Below are positions 17,647 to 26,459 of a DNA stretch of 64,000 nt, one piece after another; position 1 is the stretch's first letter; each line of letters opens with the position of its first letter. This stretch comes from Lachnospiraceae bacterium (GTDB taxonomy: Bacteria; Bacillota; Clostridia; Lachnospirales; Lachnospiraceae). Location: assembly GCA_017482485.1 (NCBI GenBank), contig JAFUMV010000042.1, positions 17,817 through 81,816 on the forward strand, written 5' to 3'. The notes below the pieces were generated by a model that saw only the letters and a list, made by a program, of their open reading frames with translations, had not been told where the DNA came from and did no database searches. Both the position numbers and the translations under genes were made by a program.

Positions 17647-18951
17647 TTGTATAACAAGAATCAGAAAGAAAAGGCAGGAGAACTGGCGGGCCGGATTCTG
17701 CAGCTGGCCAGAGATTCCATCCTGGTGCATCTGCGGTTTCTGGATGTGGCGCTGTCGAGGTTAAAACCTGAAAAAAGAGAGGGACTGGGCTGCGTGGCCA
17801 TGGATTCCGGGACCCTGTTTTATGATCCTTTTTATATACTTTTGAACTATCGGGATGACCCGGGTTTCGGGGCAAGATTATATCTGCACGTGCTGTTTCA
17901 CTGTATTTTTTATCACAGTTTTCAGTGTGAAAAGCTGGAACCTGGACTGTGGGATATGGCGGCGGACATCGCGGTGGAAAATACAATATTGGAGCTGAAT
18001 CTCTCTTTTGCAAAGGTGAAAACCGATGAAGAGGCGATGTCTGTTCTGGAGGATATGCGTCAGGAGATTGGGAGCCTGACGGCGGAGCGGATCTATCATC
18101 ATTTCCGAAATCATCCGCCAACGGCATCGAAACAGCAGAAGCTGCGTCTTTTGTTTGAGAGGGATTCCCATGAACTGTGGAAGCAAAAACCACAGCAGGA
18201 ACTGGAAATCACGGAAGAAATGTGGAAGAAGATCAGCGAGCGGGTGAAGGCTGACCTGAAAAGCTTTTCCAAAGATAAAACCAATTCGGAAAGCCTCGAA
18301 AAGAATCTGGCGGAAGCTACCCGGGAACGTTATGATTACGGGAAAATTTTGCAGCGTTTTACGGTGATGGGAGAGGATGTCACGGTAAATGAGGATGAGT
18401 TTGACTATATTTATTACACCTATGGGCTTTCTCATTACGGCAACATGCCGCTGGTGGAGCCACTGGAATATCGGGATGTGAAAAAAGTTCGGGAATTTGT
18501 GATTGCGCTGGACACCTCGGCTTCCTGCCGCGGGGCGCTGGTACGTGCCTTTTTAAGGCAGACATATTCGATTCTCAAAGCATCGGAGCATTTTTTCCAA
18601 AAAGTGAACGTGCATATCATCCAGTGTGACAGCCAGGTGCGCTCAGATGTGAAAATTACCTGCGATGAGGATTTTGAAAAGTTTATAAAAGAAGAAAAAC
18701 TGCATGGATTCGGTTCCACGGATTTTCGGCCGGTGTTTTCCTATGTGGAAAAACTGCGGGAAAAGGGCGAGTTTGAAAATCTGAAAGGACTGATTTATTT
18801 CACCGACGGCTACGGTGTGTATCCCGAGCGGATGCCGGGGTATGATGTGATTTTTGCTTTTTTGAATGAGGATGACAAAAAGATGTCTGTGCCGCCCTGG
18901 GCAATCCAGGTGGTTCTTGAGGAGGATACGCTGGAAGCCGCGAAGTTTTAA
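17647..18951 (+). CDS. VWA-like protein with N-terminal metallopeptidase-like domain (DUF2201 type)
   Basis: The N-terminal half resembles the DUF2201_N putative metallopeptidase domain, and the C-terminal half is a VWA-like domain: FVIALDTSASCRGALV carries the DxSxS metal site, FGSTDFRPVF and LIYFTDGYGVYP complete the fold. The zinc-site helix reads YLHVLFHCIFYHS, lacking the Glu of HExxH, so protease activity is doubtful. TTG 17647 is the likely start, with GGAGG 8 nt upstream; an upstream frame to 17608 overlaps the ribosome binding site. It is followed 15 nt later by a MoxR ATPase, the standard partner of VWA proteins. Confidence 0.8.
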   Translation: MYNKNQKEKAGELAGRILQLARDSILVHLRFLDVALSRLKPEKREGLGCVAMDSGTLFYDPFYILLNYRDDPGFGARLYLHVLFHCIFYHSFQCEKLEPGLWDMAADIAVENTILELNLSFAKVKTDEEAMSVLEDMRQEIGSLTAERIYHHFRNHPPTASKQQKLRLLFERDSHELWKQKPQQELEITEEMWKKISERVKADLKSFSKDKTNSESLEKNLAEATRERYDYGKILQRFTVMGEDVTVNEDEFDYIYYTYGLSHYGNMPLVEPLEYRDVKKVREFVIALDTSASCRGALVRAFLRQTYSILKASEHFFQKVNVHIIQCDSQVRSDVKITCDEDFEKFIKEEKLHGFGSTDFRPVFSYVEKLREKGEFENLKGLIYFTDGYGVYPERMPGYDVIFAFLNEDDKKMSVPPWAIQVVLEEDTLEAAKF

Positions 18952-18966
18952 GGAGATTATGACTGC

Positions 18967-20490
18967 ATGAATATCAAACAGGCGAAGGAATATATCAAGG
19001 ATTCTGTGAAAATATATTTAAAAAAAGATGCGTATGGGGATTATCGGATTCCCATTGTGCGGCAGCGGCCAATTTTTCTTTTGGGCGCACCCGGCATCGG
19101 TAAAACGGCGATCATGGAGCAGGTGGCGCAGGAACTTGGCATTGCGCTGGTTTCTTATTCTATGACCCACCATACCAGGCAGTCTGCGCTGGGGCTTCCT
19201 TTTATCCGGCATAAGGTTTACGGCGGGCAGGAGATGGATATTTCCGAATATACGATGAGTGAGATCATTGCGTCGGTATATGATGTGATGGAGGAAAGCG
19301 GCATTCGGGAGGGCATTTTATTTCTGGATGAAATCAACTGCGTGTCCGAAACGCTGGCGCCCTCCATGCTGCAGTTTTTACAGTATAAAACCTTTGGAAG
19401 CCATCAGGTGCCGGAGGGGTGGGTGATTGTGACCGCGGGAAATCCGCCGGAATACAACAAATCTGTCCGGGAATTTGATGTGGTGACCATGGACCGACTG
19501 AGGGTGCTGGAGGTGGAAGAAGACTTTGAAGCCTGGAAGGCCTATGCGCTTAAAAAGGGTGTTCACAATGCCGTCACCAATTTTCTGGATCTGAAAAAAG
19601 AATATTTTTACCGGATTGAAACCACAGTCAACGGGCGCTCTTATGTGACCGCCAGAGGCTGGGAGGACTTGTCCGTGGTGTTGTCTTTATACGAGGAAGA
19701 GGGCCTTTGTGTGGATGAGATGCTGGTGGGGCAGTATCTGCGAAATGACCGGATTGTGAAGGAATTTACCGCTTATTACGATCTGTATCAGAAATATAAA
19801 AAGGATTACCATGTGGAGGAAATTCTGGCAGGCGGTTTCACAGATGAAACGGTGCGAAAAGCCGGAGCGGCTCCCTTTGATGAACGGCTTTCTTTACTTG
19901 GCATGCTCATGGATCGGGTACAGGGAGACATTCGGGAAGTGATGCAGACTTCGGATTATCTGTCAGATCTGGTGCGGCTTTTAAAGGCGCTGCGCGGTCA
20001 GCTGGAAAAACAGCCTGCCATGGGCAGCGGAGAAATGCTGACTGTTTTGAAAGCCCAGGAAGAGGGACGCAAAAAGCTCATGGAATCCAGGGAAAAGGCC
20101 AATGCCCTTTCTGCGTGGGATAAGAATAAACACAAAGCGGTGCTTCGCTTTTTGCAGGAGGCTCAAAAAGAGCTGCAGCTTAACAGTGCTGCTGAAGGCC
20201 GGACTGCCTTTGGCCTTTTGAAAAACAAATTTGATCAGCAGGTGATCGGGATGAAGGAACAGACTCTGGCAGTGCACAACCGGCTTCATCATCTGTTTGT
20301 ATTTGCGGAAAAAGCCTTTGCAGATGGCAACGAAATGCTGATTTTGGTGACGGAGCTGACCGTGAATGAATACAGCGCCCGATTCATTGGCATGTTTGGC
20401 TGTACAGATTATCAGAGGCATAATGAAGAGCTGATGCTGTCAGAACGGGGCAGCAGCCTGCAGAAGGAGATCGCAGATCTGGAACTGTGA
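18967..20490 (+). CDS. MoxR-type AAA+ ATPase
   Basis: AAA+ ATPase of the MoxR group. Walker A is GAPGIGKTAIME (near residues 41-49), Walker B is ILFLDEINCV, and sensor 1 is VIVTAGNPPEYNKS; the arginine-bearing VVTMDRLRVLEVE follows. The C-terminal ~250 residues are helical and charged and may be a partner-binding extension. MoxR ATPases act as chaperones with VWA proteins to insert metals or assemble complexes; here the VWA partner is the gene just before. Overall length, 507 aa, is longer than the typical ~330 aa MoxR. Confidence 0.88.
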   Translation: MNIKQAKEYIKDSVKIYLKKDAYGDYRIPIVRQRPIFLLGAPGIGKTAIMEQVAQELGIALVSYSMTHHTRQSALGLPFIRHKVYGGQEMDISEYTMSEIIASVYDVMEESGIREGILFLDEINCVSETLAPSMLQFLQYKTFGSHQVPEGWVIVTAGNPPEYNKSVREFDVVTMDRLRVLEVEEDFEAWKAYALKKGVHNAVTNFLDLKKEYFYRIETTVNGRSYVTARGWEDLSVVLSLYEEEGLCVDEMLVGQYLRNDRIVKEFTAYYDLYQKYKKDYHVEEILAGGFTDETVRKAGAAPFDERLSLLGMLMDRVQGDIREVMQTSDYLSDLVRLLKALRGQLEKQPAMGSGEMLTVLKAQEEGRKKLMESREKANALSAWDKNKHKAVLRFLQEAQKELQLNSAAEGRTAFGLLKNKFDQQVIGMKEQTLAVHNRLHHLFVFAEKAFADGNEMLILVTELTVNEYSARFIGMFGCTDYQRHNEELMLSERGSSLQKEIADLEL

Positions 20491-20500
20491 GGATGCGTTT

Positions 20501-21400
20501 ATGAGTTTGGAAGAAAAACAGCTGGAAGTTCCCGGCGGCAGCCTGATCTGGCGGGAGATGCGCAGGAAGGTGACGATTCTGGGAATCAAAGGCAATATGA
20601 CCCGGCTGGAAGTGCCGGGAGAAATAGAGGGTTTTCCGGTGACGGAAATCTATAAAAAGGCTTTTTTCAATTGCAGGTATCTGCGTTTTGTGTCGCTTCC
20701 GGGGACGCTTGAGGAAATCGGCGGATGGGCTTTTGCACACTGTCCGCAGCTGATCAGAGTGGAAATTCCCTGCAAACCGATGCGCATGGGAAGGGATCCC
20801 TTCATCGGAAGTGATGCCCTTCGGGAAATTGCGCTGGTGCCCCAGAAGGCGGATACGGCGGCGATGCTGGCGATGGCGGCGACGAAAATGGAGGATCCCC
20901 ATCTTTTCAATATAGAAGAAGCGGGAACTTCAGACTGGATGAAGCGCTGGGACGCAAGAATGCTGGTGCTTCTTAGAGAGACGGACAGCGTGGGCTTTGA
21001 AAAACAGATTCTCGCCGGGGAGGAAGACTGTGTCAGCACAGATTTTGAACGCTTCACCAGAGAAAAGCGCAGGGCAAAGGTGCGGTTTGCGTTTTTGCGC
21101 CTATTGCATTCCGATGGCCTTTCGGATGAGGTGCGCAAAGAGCTGGAAGAATATCTGCGTGAGCATACAAAGGGGTGTGATACCGAGGAAACCTGGCAGG
21201 TGCTTTTGACAGAATTCGGAGAAGAAAAGGAATATTATGAACTGTTTGCAAAGCTGGGCTGTGTGACACAGGATAACTTTGATTTGATTCTGCAGGATAT
21301 CAGGGAAGGCCTTCCGGAGATGAAAGCATACTTTATGAAATACAAAGAAGAACATCTGGGGTATACTGATTTCTTTGATTCGCTTTCGCTGGACTTTTAG
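20501..21400 (+). CDS. Leucine-rich-repeat (BspA-like) protein in the MoxR run
   Basis: The first ~110 residues contain BspA-type LRR_5 repeats: RLEVPGEIEGFPVTEIYKKA, then FFNCRYLRFVSLPGTLEEI and WAFAHCPQLIRVEIPC. The rest is a charged helical region of unknown function. Unlike most LRR_5 proteins it has no signal peptide, so it should stay in the cytoplasm. It starts 10 nt after the MoxR stop, within the same run, and probably provides protein-binding specificity to the ATPase/VWA pair. This role is inference. Confidence 0.75.
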   Translation: MSLEEKQLEVPGGSLIWREMRRKVTILGIKGNMTRLEVPGEIEGFPVTEIYKKAFFNCRYLRFVSLPGTLEEIGGWAFAHCPQLIRVEIPCKPMRMGRDPFIGSDALREIALVPQKADTAAMLAMAATKMEDPHLFNIEEAGTSDWMKRWDARMLVLLRETDSVGFEKQILAGEEDCVSTDFERFTREKRRAKVRFAFLRLLHSDGLSDEVRKELEEYLREHTKGCDTEETWQVLLTEFGEEKEYYELFAKLGCVTQDNFDLILQDIREGLPEMKAYFMKYKEEHLGYTDFFDSLSLDF

Positions 21401-21482
21401 CTGAGCTGTCACCTGTAAGTGAAAACAGGCCTGACAAGGCAGGAGTGGAGCGGATTGCGAAGGTGATTGAAAGGGTGTTAAA

Positions 21483-22118
21483 ATGAAGAGAAAAACGAAA
21501 GAAAACATTCCTCAGGTTCTGTTCTGGCTGGATGAAACTTACGGCACACAAAAAGAAGGTTTCTATCACCATGAACCCTGGCAGCTTCTGGTTGCCATCA
21601 TGTTGAGTGCACAGAGCACGGATAAGCAGGTGGATGAAGCGATCCCAGCGCTGTTTGATCATTTTAAAACGGCACAGTCCGTGGCAGAGGCGCCAATGGA
21701 AGAAATTGAATCTTACATAAAGTCCGTGGGACTTTATAAAAATAAGGCAAGAAATATGAAAAAGTGCTGTATGCAGATCACAGAGAATTTTGCCGGAGAA
21801 GTTCCCAAAACCATTGATGAGCTGCTTAAGCTTGCGGGTGTGGGCAGAAAAACTGCCACGCTGTTTTTGGCAGATGCTTATGGAATTCCCGGTGTGACCG
21901 TAGATACGCATGTTTTCAGAATTGCCAGACGACTGGGATGGGCAAAAGGGAAAAATCCGGTGGAAGTGGAGCAGGAGCTGATGAAGGTACTGCCAAAGGA
22001 CCACTGGAATCGGATCAATTTTCAGCTGATTTATCACGGAAGGAGCATCTGCACCGCAAGAAAGGCATATTGTGAGAAATGTGCCCTGGCAGAACTGTGT
22101 GAAAAAAATCTGCAGTGA
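21483..22118 (+). CDS. nth: Endonuclease III
   Basis: DNA glycosylase/AP lyase that removes oxidised pyrimidines in base excision repair. The helix-hairpin-helix LKLAGVGRKTATLF holds the catalytic Lys123, and VTVDTHVFR holds Asp141. The C-terminal 4Fe-4S cluster motif C-x6-C-x2-C-x5-C is complete (CTARKAYCEKCALAELC). Length 211 aa matches the E. coli enzyme. The gene stands alone between the MoxR run and pseB. Confidence 0.95.
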   Translation: MKRKTKENIPQVLFWLDETYGTQKEGFYHHEPWQLLVAIMLSAQSTDKQVDEAIPALFDHFKTAQSVAEAPMEEIESYIKSVGLYKNKARNMKKCCMQITENFAGEVPKTIDELLKLAGVGRKTATLFLADAYGIPGVTVDTHVFRIARRLGWAKGKNPVEVEQELMKVLPKDHWNRINFQLIYHGRSICTARKAYCEKCALAELCEKNLQ

Positions 22119-22206
22119 GAGAAAGAGCAGTGCCCGATGGGAGGGGACATCAGCGCGCCGAAGATGGAGGAATAGAAATGGCAGCCCGAAAATATAGGCA
22201 CGTCGG

Positions 22207-22235
22207 TTGCATTTGTCGATTTCTTATGGTATGAT
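22207..22235 (+). promoter_or_regulatory. Promoter of the pseB-like gene, with a ~150-nt structured leader
   Basis: TTGCAT, 17 bp, TATGAT. The leader to 22390 contains a CGCCG...CGGCG stem and a C-rich stretch (AAGCCCGGGCGAA, then CGATGA) with no open frame of note; a similar short string occurs in the leader of the GH36 gene near 63819. No riboswitch class was recognised. Confidence 0.5.
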
Positions 22236-22390
22236 TACAATGATTTTTTATAACTGCGTGATAAAAAAGGCATAATATCGGTAATGATTTGAACGGGAAC
22301 ACCAAATACTGCGCCGCAGCGTACTGAAAGTCGGCGAAAGAGGGGCAAGCCCGGGCGAAACACCGATGAAATATAAACGGAGGCAATTTC

Positions 22391-23389
22391 ATGTTATTGG
22401 ATAATAAAACAATATTGATTACCGGCGGAACCGGTTCCTTTGGAAAATGTTTTACCAAATATGTGATGGAGCATTATAACCCGAAGAAGGTCATCATTTA
22501 TTCCAGAGATGAATTCAAGCAGTGGATGATGCAGAACGAATTTAAGGAATATGCGGACAAGCTTCGTTTCTTTATCGGTGATGTGCGCGATCTGGAAAGA
22601 CTGCGCCGCGCTTTTGACGGTGTGGATTATGTGATTCATGCAGCTGCACTGAAGCAGGTCCCCGCATGTGAGTACAATCCCAACGAAGCGATTAAGACCA
22701 ATATTCACGGTGCGATGAACATCATTGAAGCTGCGCTGGATACCAATGTGAAGAAGGTAGTGGCGCTTTCCACCGATAAGGCGGTAAATCCGGTGAACCT
22801 CTACGGCGGCACCAAGCTTGTGAGTGACAAGCTTTTCATTGCAGCAAATGCTTACGTGGGCAATAAGGACTTAAATTTCTCCATCGTCAGATACGGTAAT
22901 GTGGCGGGAAGCCGCGGTTCCATCATTCCGCTGTTTCAGAAGCTCATTGAAAACGGTGCGGAAGAGCTTCCGATCACCGATCTGCGCATGACCCGTTTCT
23001 GGATCAGTCTGGAACAGGGCGTTCAGCTTGTGATCAAGGCGCTGGAAGAGGCAAAGGGCGGTGAGACCTTCATCAGCAAAATTCCTTCCTTTAAGATCAC
23101 AGATCTGGCAGAGGCGATGCTGCCCGGCTGCAAGATTAAGGAAATCGGCATCCGTCCCGGCGAGAAGCTCCATGAAATCATGGTGACAACAGAGGATTCT
23201 TTCACCACTTATGAATATGAGAAGCATTTCATCGTATATCCTCAGATGACCTGGAATAACAAGCAGCAGCCTGATATGAGCGGTAAGAAAGTGGAAGAAG
23301 GATTTTCTTACAGCTCCGATAACAATACGGAGTGGCTGTCTGTGGAGGATATCCGCAAGCTGTTAAAAGATTTTAAAGTTGAAAAATAA
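22391..23389 (+). CDS. pseB: UDP-N-acetylglucosamine 4,6-dehydratase (inverting), PseB-like
   Basis: Extended SDR enzyme of the PseB/FlaA1/CapD group that opens pseudaminic acid synthesis by converting UDP-GlcNAc to the 4-keto-6-deoxy sugar. Visible: the NADP loop TILITGGTGSFGKCF, HAAALKQVPACEYNPNEAI, the Thr-Asp-Lys triad LSTDKAVNPVNLYGGTK typical of this group (in place of YxxxK only), RYGNVAGSRGS and RMTRFWISLEQGV. Length 332 aa is normal. Later pathway genes pseF, pseI and pseG lie 32 kb away on the other strand. pseC and pseH were not seen. A role in another 6-deoxy sugar pathway remains possible. Confidence 0.85.
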   Translation: MLLDNKTILITGGTGSFGKCFTKYVMEHYNPKKVIIYSRDEFKQWMMQNEFKEYADKLRFFIGDVRDLERLRRAFDGVDYVIHAAALKQVPACEYNPNEAIKTNIHGAMNIIEAALDTNVKKVVALSTDKAVNPVNLYGGTKLVSDKLFIAANAYVGNKDLNFSIVRYGNVAGSRGSIIPLFQKLIENGAEELPITDLRMTRFWISLEQGVQLVIKALEEAKGGETFISKIPSFKITDLAEAMLPGCKIKEIGIRPGEKLHEIMVTTEDSFTTYEYEKHFIVYPQMTWNNKQQPDMSGKKVEEGFSYSSDNNTEWLSVEDIRKLLKDFKVEK

Positions 23390-23435
23390 AACGGCTGTCG
23401 GCGTAACAGAAGCAGGAATATAAAGAATGGATTTT

Positions 23436-23462
23436 AGAGGGTGTCGCTGACGCCCTCTTTTG
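23436..23462 (+). terminator. Terminator after pseB
   Basis: AGAGGGTGTC and GACGCCCTCT form a tight hairpin with a short loop, followed by TTTT. Confidence 0.8.
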
Positions 23463-23539
23463 CCATTAAAATCAGTATGCGGAAAGAAAAAAAGACGTAT
23501 GGCTGAGGCAAAAACAGGAGAAAGGCAGCAGGGGAGAAT

Positions 23540-24571
23540 ATGAAACTGAGCATTATCGTGCCTGTCTATAATATGGCAGCAGATGGAAAACTGGAATACT
23601 GTCTGGAATCTCTGGTACATCAGACGATAATCGATTATGAGATCATCGCGGTGGACGATGCGTCCACGGACAATTCGCTGGAGATTTTAAAAGAATATGA
23701 AAAGCGTTATCCCGATCGTTTCATCGCTGTGCATTCTGAAGTGAACAAAAGACAGGGCGGAGCAAAGAATATCGGACTCTCCATGGCCAGGGGGGAGTGG
23801 ATCGGTTTTATCGACAGCGATGACTGGATCACTCCTGACATGTACGAAAAGCTTTTGAGGAAAGCGCAGGAAACCGGCGCGGACATGGTGGGCTGCGACT
23901 ATCATCTGACAGAAGAACACAGCATGAAAATCGGCCAGGTGGTGGCAAACTCAAAACCGGAGCAGTGCGGCGTGCTCGACGAAGAAAAATACCGTTCTCT
24001 GATTTTGGACAGCGGAAGTCTGGTGGTGAAGGTCTATCGGCGGGAACTCTTCATGGATAATGATATTCGGTTTCCGGAACATATTTTTTATGAGGACAAT
24101 GCCATCAGCGACGCGGTGATGCTGCATGCGAAGCACTATGAATACATTCCGGAACCCATGTACTATTACTATCAGCACAACACCTCCACCGTACACACGA
24201 TCACGAAGGAGCGATGCGAGGACAGAATGGAGGCGGCCCGGGGCATTGTGCGGCAGGCGAAGCGTTTCGGATATCTGGAACAGTACCGTCCGGAGATCTG
24301 TTTTGAATACACCGTACTGTTTTTTACGAACACCCTGTTTTCCTATATGGTTGGAAAGGGGCATAAGTCTTATGGCTTTGTGAAAAAAATGGGCGATGAG
24401 ATGCGGGCGACTTTCCCGGAATTTATGGAAAATCCCTATTATCTGGAGCGGGTGCATGCGGAGGAAAAGAAACTGATCGCCATGCAGCAGAAGTCCACCC
24501 TTTTATTTATGGTATATTATAAACTGCTCTGGACATACAGAAATTTCAGAAAGAGACTGAAAATAATGTAA
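23540..24571 (+). CDS. Family 2 glycosyltransferase
   Basis: GT-A fold glycosyltransferase (GT2). The N-terminus reads MKLSIIVPVYNMAADGKLEY, followed by the nucleotide-sugar residues in IAVDDASTDNSLEIL, and the DxD-type metal site in WIGFIDSDDWITPDMYE. The acceptor region includes FYEDNAISDAVML. No transmembrane helices are evident apart from a weak C-terminal hydrophobic patch. It probably adds a sugar to a surface glycan or flagellin; the neighbour pseB supports a surface-glycan role. Acceptor and donor cannot be told from sequence. Confidence 0.88.
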   Translation: MKLSIIVPVYNMAADGKLEYCLESLVHQTIIDYEIIAVDDASTDNSLEILKEYEKRYPDRFIAVHSEVNKRQGGAKNIGLSMARGEWIGFIDSDDWITPDMYEKLLRKAQETGADMVGCDYHLTEEHSMKIGQVVANSKPEQCGVLDEEKYRSLILDSGSLVVKVYRRELFMDNDIRFPEHIFYEDNAISDAVMLHAKHYEYIPEPMYYYYQHNTSTVHTITKERCEDRMEAARGIVRQAKRFGYLEQYRPEICFEYTVLFFTNTLFSYMVGKGHKSYGFVKKMGDEMRATFPEFMENPYYLERVHAEEKKLIAMQQKSTLLFMVYYKLLWTYRNFRKRLKIM

Positions 24572-24604
24572 AACGGTGACTGCTGTAAAGGGGGAATACG
24601 AAAA

Positions 24605-26164
24605 GTGGGAGTAAGTATTCTGATAGTCGATGATGACCGCCTGGTGGTGGAAAAACTGATCAATGGTATCGGCTGGGCGCGCCTGGGAATCACGGATGTG
24701 CTCAGCGCCAACAATATCCGGCAGGCCATGGAGATTCTGGAGGAGGTGCCGGTGGACATTCTGCTTTCAGATATTGAAATGCCTCAGGGAAACGGTCTGG
24801 AACTTTTAGAGTGGGTGCGGGATAAGGAAATGCCTCTGGATTGCATTTTTTTGAGCAGCTATGCGCTGTTTGCCTATGCCCAGAAGGCGATCAGGCTAAA
24901 TTCCTGCGGTTATCTGTTAAAACCTGTCTCCAATAAGGAGATGGAGCAGACCATCGCCGGCGTGGTGGAAAAGGTTCACGCCAGAAAGGGGCAAGAGACA
25001 CGGCAGGAAACCGAGAAGCTGAAAAATTACGAATTTTGGCAGGCCTATCTTTTGGAGGACTCTGTAAATCCTTCTTTTTTGCGAAAAGCGCAGGAAGCCG
25101 GTATTTTTGATCCCGCATGCCAGATGTGTCTGGTGATGCTGCGGATTTTGCCGAAGAAGGATCTGAAAAAGGATGTTTACCTTAACAATTTCATCATCCG
25201 CAATGTGACGGAAGAATTTTTCGGTCCGGAAGATGGTGAGATCCGGCTGAAGGCGCTGGTCGGAAAGAGTGATTTTAAGTGGTTTTTCGTTTTTGATGCG
25301 AAAAAGGACACGAGATCATTTCGCGAAAAAATCAGATCCTATCGGGAATATCTGAGCAGAACACTGCCCATGGATGTCTGTATTTATATAGGAAGAACCT
25401 GTGCGGCGGGAAGGATGGGAGACAGCAGAAAAAAGCTTGACCAGATGGAGTGTGAAGCGGTGCCGGGTGAAGACGGACTTTTATATGAAGAAGCCTGGTC
25501 GGAAAAAGCGGTGGAATATATGACGCCATCCTGGAAAGAATGGGAAAAATCCATGATGGATGCCGATAGGATAGGGGATGTGGAAAAAGAGATCCTGTCC
25601 TTCGTGCGTGCGCAGTGGAAAAATAACTGCCTTACTGTTTCGGTGCTCGTGCGTTTCCGCAGAGAACTGATGCAGACGGTTTACAGTTACTTAAACCGCC
25701 ATGATGTGCTGGTATCCAGGATTTTTGACGGCAGTGAGTTTGATGAACTATACGAAAAAGCTGTCTATACGGTTCCGGATATGGAAGAATTCATTCATTA
25801 TGTTTATGAAAAACTTTCCGGCTTCCGCCATCAGGACAATCGGCAGGAAAGCGTTGTGGAACAGATGAAAAAGTATATCAATGCACACTTGAAGGAAGAT
25901 CTGTCCCGGAAGGTGCTGGCAAATGCCGTCTTTTTGTCAGAGGATTATATCTCCAAGATTTTTGTCAATGTGACGGGGATGTCCATACCGAACTATGTGA
26001 CTTCCTGCCGCATGCAGAAGGCGCAGGAGTATCTGCGATATTCCGATCTTTCGGTGAGTAGGATCGCGCTGGAGGTGGGATATTCCAATTTCTCCTATTT
26101 TTCAAAGAGTTTTCGGGATTATGCCGGATGTACGCCGAATGAATTTCGGAGTAAAACGCAATGA
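24605..26164 (+). CDS. YesN-type response regulator with AraC DNA-binding domain
   Basis: Receiver domain (residues 1-120) with acidic pocket Asp9-Asp10, phospho-acceptor Asp56 in ILLSDIEMP and Lys106 in GYLLKPVSN. A ~270-residue central region of unknown structure follows, then a C-terminal AraC-type double HTH (LSRKVLANAVFLSEDYISKI; SVSRIALEVGYSNFSYFSKS). This is the layout of YesN regulators that control carbohydrate transporters. The start is GTG with AAGGGGG upstream. Its likely partner is the YesM-like kinase at 30.3 kb, separated by the transporter genes that the pair presumably controls. Confidence 0.9.
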   Translation: MGVSILIVDDDRLVVEKLINGIGWARLGITDVLSANNIRQAMEILEEVPVDILLSDIEMPQGNGLELLEWVRDKEMPLDCIFLSSYALFAYAQKAIRLNSCGYLLKPVSNKEMEQTIAGVVEKVHARKGQETRQETEKLKNYEFWQAYLLEDSVNPSFLRKAQEAGIFDPACQMCLVMLRILPKKDLKKDVYLNNFIIRNVTEEFFGPEDGEIRLKALVGKSDFKWFFVFDAKKDTRSFREKIRSYREYLSRTLPMDVCIYIGRTCAAGRMGDSRKKLDQMECEAVPGEDGLLYEEAWSEKAVEYMTPSWKEWEKSMMDADRIGDVEKEILSFVRAQWKNNCLTVSVLVRFRRELMQTVYSYLNRHDVLVSRIFDGSEFDELYEKAVYTVPDMEEFIHYVYEKLSGFRHQDNRQESVVEQMKKYINAHLKEDLSRKVLANAVFLSEDYISKIFVNVTGMSIPNYVTSCRMQKAQEYLRYSDLSVSRIALEVGYSNFSYFSKSFRDYAGCTPNEFRSKTQ

Positions 26165-26196
26165 CAAAATAGCGGTGATAACAGAATAATGACAAT

Positions 26197-26245
26197 GAAA
26201 AGTCTGTCAGATAATCCCGTTGAGGGGAATTGACAGACTTTTTGC
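26197..26245 (+). terminator. Terminator of the response-regulator gene
   Basis: AAAAGTCTGTCA pairs with TGACAGACTTTTT around a 21-nt loop. The 26280-26440 stretch that follows is very AT-rich and carries a TATAAT at 26376-26381 without a clear -35, as expected for an activator-dependent promoter of the transporter genes. Confidence 0.8.
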
Positions 26246-26459
26246 GTTGAAAATGTAAATATTCTGACCTTGATAGCAAAAAACTGTTATATCAAAACAA
26301 AAAAAGTGTGAACAAAAAACATAAATTTGTTACAAATTGTTCAAATTTTTTATAGCGCATTTATCGTGCAACTTGTATAATTCTATATATCTTTTAAAGA
26401 AAAAAATATAAAAGATGTTGAAACACATGAAGAAATCAATATAGGAGGAGTGGTGAAAC

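Noticed and set aside
17880-17940. Active zinc protease in the VWA protein
   Set aside because: The helix reads HVLFH without the catalytic Glu of HExxH.
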